Assembly (NCBI RefSeq): GCF_000144645.1
Contig: NC_014377.1
Location: 1,550,001 to 1,614,000 of the forward strand
Length of the DNA stretch: 64,000 nt
Source: Thermosediminibacter oceani DSM 16646
Lineage (GTDB): Bacteria; Bacillota; Thermosediminibacteria; Thermosediminibacterales; Thermosediminibacteraceae
Direction: 5' to 3'
Shown: positions 61,534 through 64,000 of the stretch, piece after piece
Numbering within the stretch: position 1 is the stretch's first letter
Layout of the letters: each line of letters begins with the position of its first letter
Position numbers and translations under genes: made by a program
Notes under the pieces: model-generated
Database searches by the model: none
The model's input: only the letters and a program-made list of their open reading frames with translations
What the model was told of the DNA's origin: nothing

Positions 61534-63128
61534 CAGACTGTCGACAAAGTAACTGTCGACAGTCTTTTTTTGCAAAAGCCAGTACAAAAATCATCAGCTT
61601 TTTAGTAAAATTAAAGAAGATACAAAAATATTGTGGGGCGATGAAATGTTAACGAAGAAAAATCGAGAAATAATAGAGCAGGTAGAATTAGTAAGCATCG
61701 ATAGCTTAGTACCTCAAGACCATCTCCTTAGGGCAGTAGAAGAAAGCATCGACTTTAATTTCATTTATGATGAAGTAAAAGACCTATATAGCGAAAATAC
61801 AGGAAGACCTAGTATTGACCCGGTAGTGTTAATTAAGCTACTCATGCTCCAAGCATTGTATGGAATCCGCTCCATGCGCCAAACCATCAGAGAAGTAGAA
61901 GTCAATGTAGCTTACCGTTGGTTTTTAGGCTATGGATTACAAGAAAAAATACCTCACTTTTCAACTTTTGGAAAAAACTATGAACGGCGGTTTAAGGAAA
62001 GTGATCTATTTGAAAAGATATTCGAGCGGGTGTTGATGGAAGCAATAGAATGCGGGTTTGTTAAAACAGATGCAGTATTTATCGATGCTACTCACATAAA
62101 AGCCAGTGCCAATAAGAATAAATATATCGAGAAAGTCGCTAAGCAACGGACTCAAAAATATAAGAAAGAACTTTTAAAAGAAATCAACGCCGAACGGGAA
62201 GCAAACGGTAAAAAGCCCTTTGAAGAAGAAGATGATGATGACGATAACAACAAAGGAGAAAATAGCTCTAAAAAAGTCAGGGTAAGCACCACAGATCCTG
62301 AAAGTGGGATGTTTCAAAAAGGGGAAAAAGAGCGCTGCTTTGCCTACACAGCTTCTGTAGCCTGTGACCGGAACAACTTTGTCCTTGGTGTCAAAATAGC
62401 ACCTGGAAATGTTCATGACAGCCAGGTATTCTCCGATTTATTTCAAGAAGTAAACGATAAATTTTCTAAAATAGAGGCGGTAGTGGTTGATGCAGGCTAC
62501 AAAACCCCCGGGATATGCAGAGAAATCATTGAGGCAGGAGCGCTTCCCGTTATGCCCTACAAGAGGCCGATGACCAAAGATGGCTACTTTAAAAAACGCG
62601 AATACGTCTATGACGAATATTATGATTGTTACATATGCCCCAACAACCAAATATTAGAATACAGCACCACCAACCGGGCGGGATACCGGGAATATAGGAG
62701 CAACCCCCAAATATGCTGTAAATGTCCCATGCGCCTACAGTGCACCAAAAGTAAAAATTACACAAAAATCATAACTCGGCATATATGGGAGCATTACATA
62801 GAAATAGCGGAAGATATAAGACACACCCAATGGGGTAAAGAACTATACAAAATGCGCGGCCAGACCATCGAGCGGGTATTTGCCGATGCGAAGGAAAAGC
62901 ATGGCATGCGCTATACAAATCTACGAGGCTTGAGGAAAGTTGGACATTACCTCACGCTTCTTTTCGCATGCATGAATTTAAAAAAGCTGGCTTTATGGAA
63001 GAAAAGACGGGGAACGTTTCCGCCAACAGTCCCCGCTTTACATTCGTTTTTCTTAAAAATTTTCTTCGCCTTCAACAAAAAGCCGCTTTTAGGTTATGCA
63101 TCCTAAAAGCGGCTTTGTCTACAAGCTG
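61534..63128 (+). mobile_element. IS1182-family insertion sequence, copy 2
   Basis: 1595 bases, the same length, ends and transposase as copy 1 (43200-44794); no difference was noticed when reading the two. Flanked by 25-base direct repeats (61509-61533, 63129-63153), each a full terminator hairpin. Its terminator-like hairpins are at 61536-61571 and 63079-63116. It sits between two convergent genes. Confidence 0.92.
61646..63106 (+). CDS. IS1182-family transposase, copy 2
   Basis: The protein is identical over its whole length to that of copy 1, with the same DDE blocks (TDAVFIDATHIKAS, VVVDAGYKTPGI, TIERVFADAKEK). The ATG at 61646 is chosen as in copy 1. Identity between copies indicates recent movement and an intact enzyme. 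Confidence 0.93.
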   Translation: MLTKKNREIIEQVELVSIDSLVPQDHLLRAVEESIDFNFIYDEVKDLYSENTGRPSIDPVVLIKLLMLQALYGIRSMRQTIREVEVNVAYRWFLGYGLQEKIPHFSTFGKNYERRFKESDLFEKIFERVLMEAIECGFVKTDAVFIDATHIKASANKNKYIEKVAKQRTQKYKKELLKEINAEREANGKKPFEEEDDDDDNNKGENSSKKVRVSTTDPESGMFQKGEKERCFAYTASVACDRNNFVLGVKIAPGNVHDSQVFSDLFQEVNDKFSKIEAVVVDAGYKTPGICREIIEAGALPVMPYKRPMTKDGYFKKREYVYDEYYDCYICPNNQILEYSTTNRAGYREYRSNPQICCKCPMRLQCTKSKNYTKIITRHIWEHYIEIAEDIRHTQWGKELYKMRGQTIERVFADAKEKHGMRYTNLRGLRKVGHYLTLLFACMNLKKLALWKKRRGTFPPTVPALHSFFLKIFFAFNKKPLLGYAS

Positions 63129-63153
63129 AGCTGCCTATCTTTTATAGGCAGCT
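63129..63153. terminator. Right target duplication of IS1182 copy 2, terminator of the convergent BNR gene
   Basis: Second copy of the 25-base hairpin, followed by TTTTTAAAAAA. On the minus strand it comes 2 bases after the stop codon of the BNR-repeat gene, so it serves as that gene's terminator as well. Confidence 0.85.
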
Positions 63154-63155
63154 TT

Positions 63156-64000
63156 TTAAAAAATTCTTTTCCACGAAAGCCCGCCGCTATTGCTGTGAAG
63201 TATCTCTGTTCCCGTGTCAAGATTAATAAGTGCCCACCCTACTTTAGGATTAACGAACTGAATCTGAACTGCGCCTTTAGGATGATGGAGCTCGTTCCAA
63301 GTATTACCGCCATCGCGGGTTCCATATAGCTTTGATTCTGTTAAAACCCACCAATGGGATCTATCCGTTATATTTATAGAAATAATCCTTTCTTTTGCTC
63401 TGAAAGGAGGTGCTCCAGACCAGCTTTCCCCTTTATCATGGGTAATGAAGAAAACTACCGAATAGTCGCCTTCTTTATTCATAAACCAGACCGGTAATAT
63501 CCCGGTGGACTCTTTTTCATCATTGAAAAAGATAGGGGCAGTAATATAAATACTACTGTCACTGTATTCTGATGGTATTGGAAGAATACTTTGCAGCCAG
63601 GTATAACCACCGTCCCTGGTGACATATAAACCGTACTTTCCCAGTTCGCGGTATTCGATGGTTACAAATCCGGTTTTGGTATCCGGCAGGAATACAAAGC
63701 CGTTTTTATATCCGGCATAGGGGAGAGTGCCTGGTTTTTCTAATGTAGTACCCGGACCCTGACCCTTGTGAATCATCGACCAGGAGCCGTTTATCAGTTT
63801 ATATACATCGACGGGACTGCTTCCCGAAGCAGGGCCGTAATTTTTTAAAGCCCATCCGTTATAAGACTTTTCGCCGGGGATAAAGAATAGTAGCCCTAAA
63901 TTAAAAGGCACCTCCTCTTCAACCCAATGCCTTCCTCCATTTTCCGTTCTGTAGAGTGTACCCTTTAAATCTCTCGAAGATACGATCCACGCCAAATCTG
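63156..64000 (-). CDS. BNR/sialidase-like beta-propeller protein (5' end outside window)
   Basis: At least 281 residues, open to the edge of the window. Repeated Asp-box-like turns are visible: TENGGRHWVEEEV, VTRDGGYTWLQSI, ITHDKGESWSGAPP, GTRDGGNTWNELH and SNSGGLSWKRIF, spaced 40-70 residues apart, as in YCF48/BNR propellers. Such proteins are usually exported, but the N-terminus is not in view. Function unknown. An internal TTG near 63995 is not a likely start because the frame continues upstream. Confidence 0.75.
   Translation of the reverse strand, partial: DLAWIVSSRDLKGTLYRTENGGRHWVEEEVPFNLGLLFFIPGEKSYNGWALKNYGPASGSSPVDVYKLINGSWSMIHKGQGPGTTLEKPGTLPYAGYKNGFVFLPDTKTGFVTIEYRELGKYGLYVTRDGGYTWLQSILPIPSEYSDSSIYITAPIFFNDEKESTGILPVWFMNKEGDYSVVFFITHDKGESWSGAPPFRAKERIISINITDRSHWWVLTESKLYGTRDGGNTWNELHHPKGAVQIQFVNPKVGWALINLDTGTEILHSNSGGLSWKRIF

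Overview
The window comes from a low-to-medium GC, flagellated, anaerobic Gram-positive bacterium of the class Clostridia. The evidence is a selenoprotein glycine reductase operon under a tandem glycine riboswitch, a CsrA/FliW/Hag flagellar circuit, a YtaF homologue, and Firmicute-type genes (yvyF, comFC, long hpf, lemA). The combination recalls thermophilic amino-acid fermenters such as Thermosediminibacter or Tepidanaerobacter relatives, but the genus is an inference. No rRNA, tRNA or CRISPR array was seen.

Layout. 1-1.24 kb: the start of an amino-acid ABC transporter lipoprotein and a small zinc-ribbon gene preceded by an unusually structured leader RNA. 1.26-7.6 kb: a type III-like restriction-modification operon (mod, res, and a third gene of unknown function). 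7.7-11 kb: the end of the flagellar block (flaG, fliD, fliS, a FliT-like gene). 11.2-14 kb: a toxin-antitoxin pair and a graveyard of broken genes (SNF2 helicase tail, GntP permease tail, decayed IS256-type element). 14.3-31.6 kb: flagellin with a sigma-28-type promoter and a CsrA-type leader, two very large glycosyltransferases, a four-gene UDP-diacetamido-uronic acid pathway, csrA, fliW, a DUF6470 gene, flgL, flgK, flgN, flgM, yvyF and comFC, all on the minus strand. 32-36 kb: hpf, a uridine-kinase-like gene, and a TPM/LemA pair.

36-43 kb holds two uptake systems: a TAXI-TRAP transporter (plus strand) and a sulfonate/nitrate-type ABC transporter (minus strand), separated by ytaF. 44.8-51.3 kb is the glycine reductase operon trxA-grdE-grdA-grdB-grdC-grdD, read from a promoter through a tandem glycine riboswitch with a terminator. 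grdA and grdB each contain an in-frame UGA read as selenocysteine. A PIN/Phd toxin-antitoxin pair and a third selenoprotein, a peroxiredoxin, follow, then an SdpI/SdpR-like pair with a palindromic operator.

54.1-63.2 kb is an insertion-sequence cluster: two complete and different IS21-family elements with target duplications, a frameshifted IS110-family element with a probable bridge-RNA region, a DUF1906 gene, and the second copy of an IS1182-family element whose first copy is at 43.2 kb. In both IS1182 copies the target duplication is an entire terminator hairpin, of a different length in each case (32 and 25 bp), and the element carries a terminator-like hairpin at each end. This is the most striking pattern in the window, followed by the zinc-ribbon leader RNA, whose closing helix can alternatively pair with the start codon.
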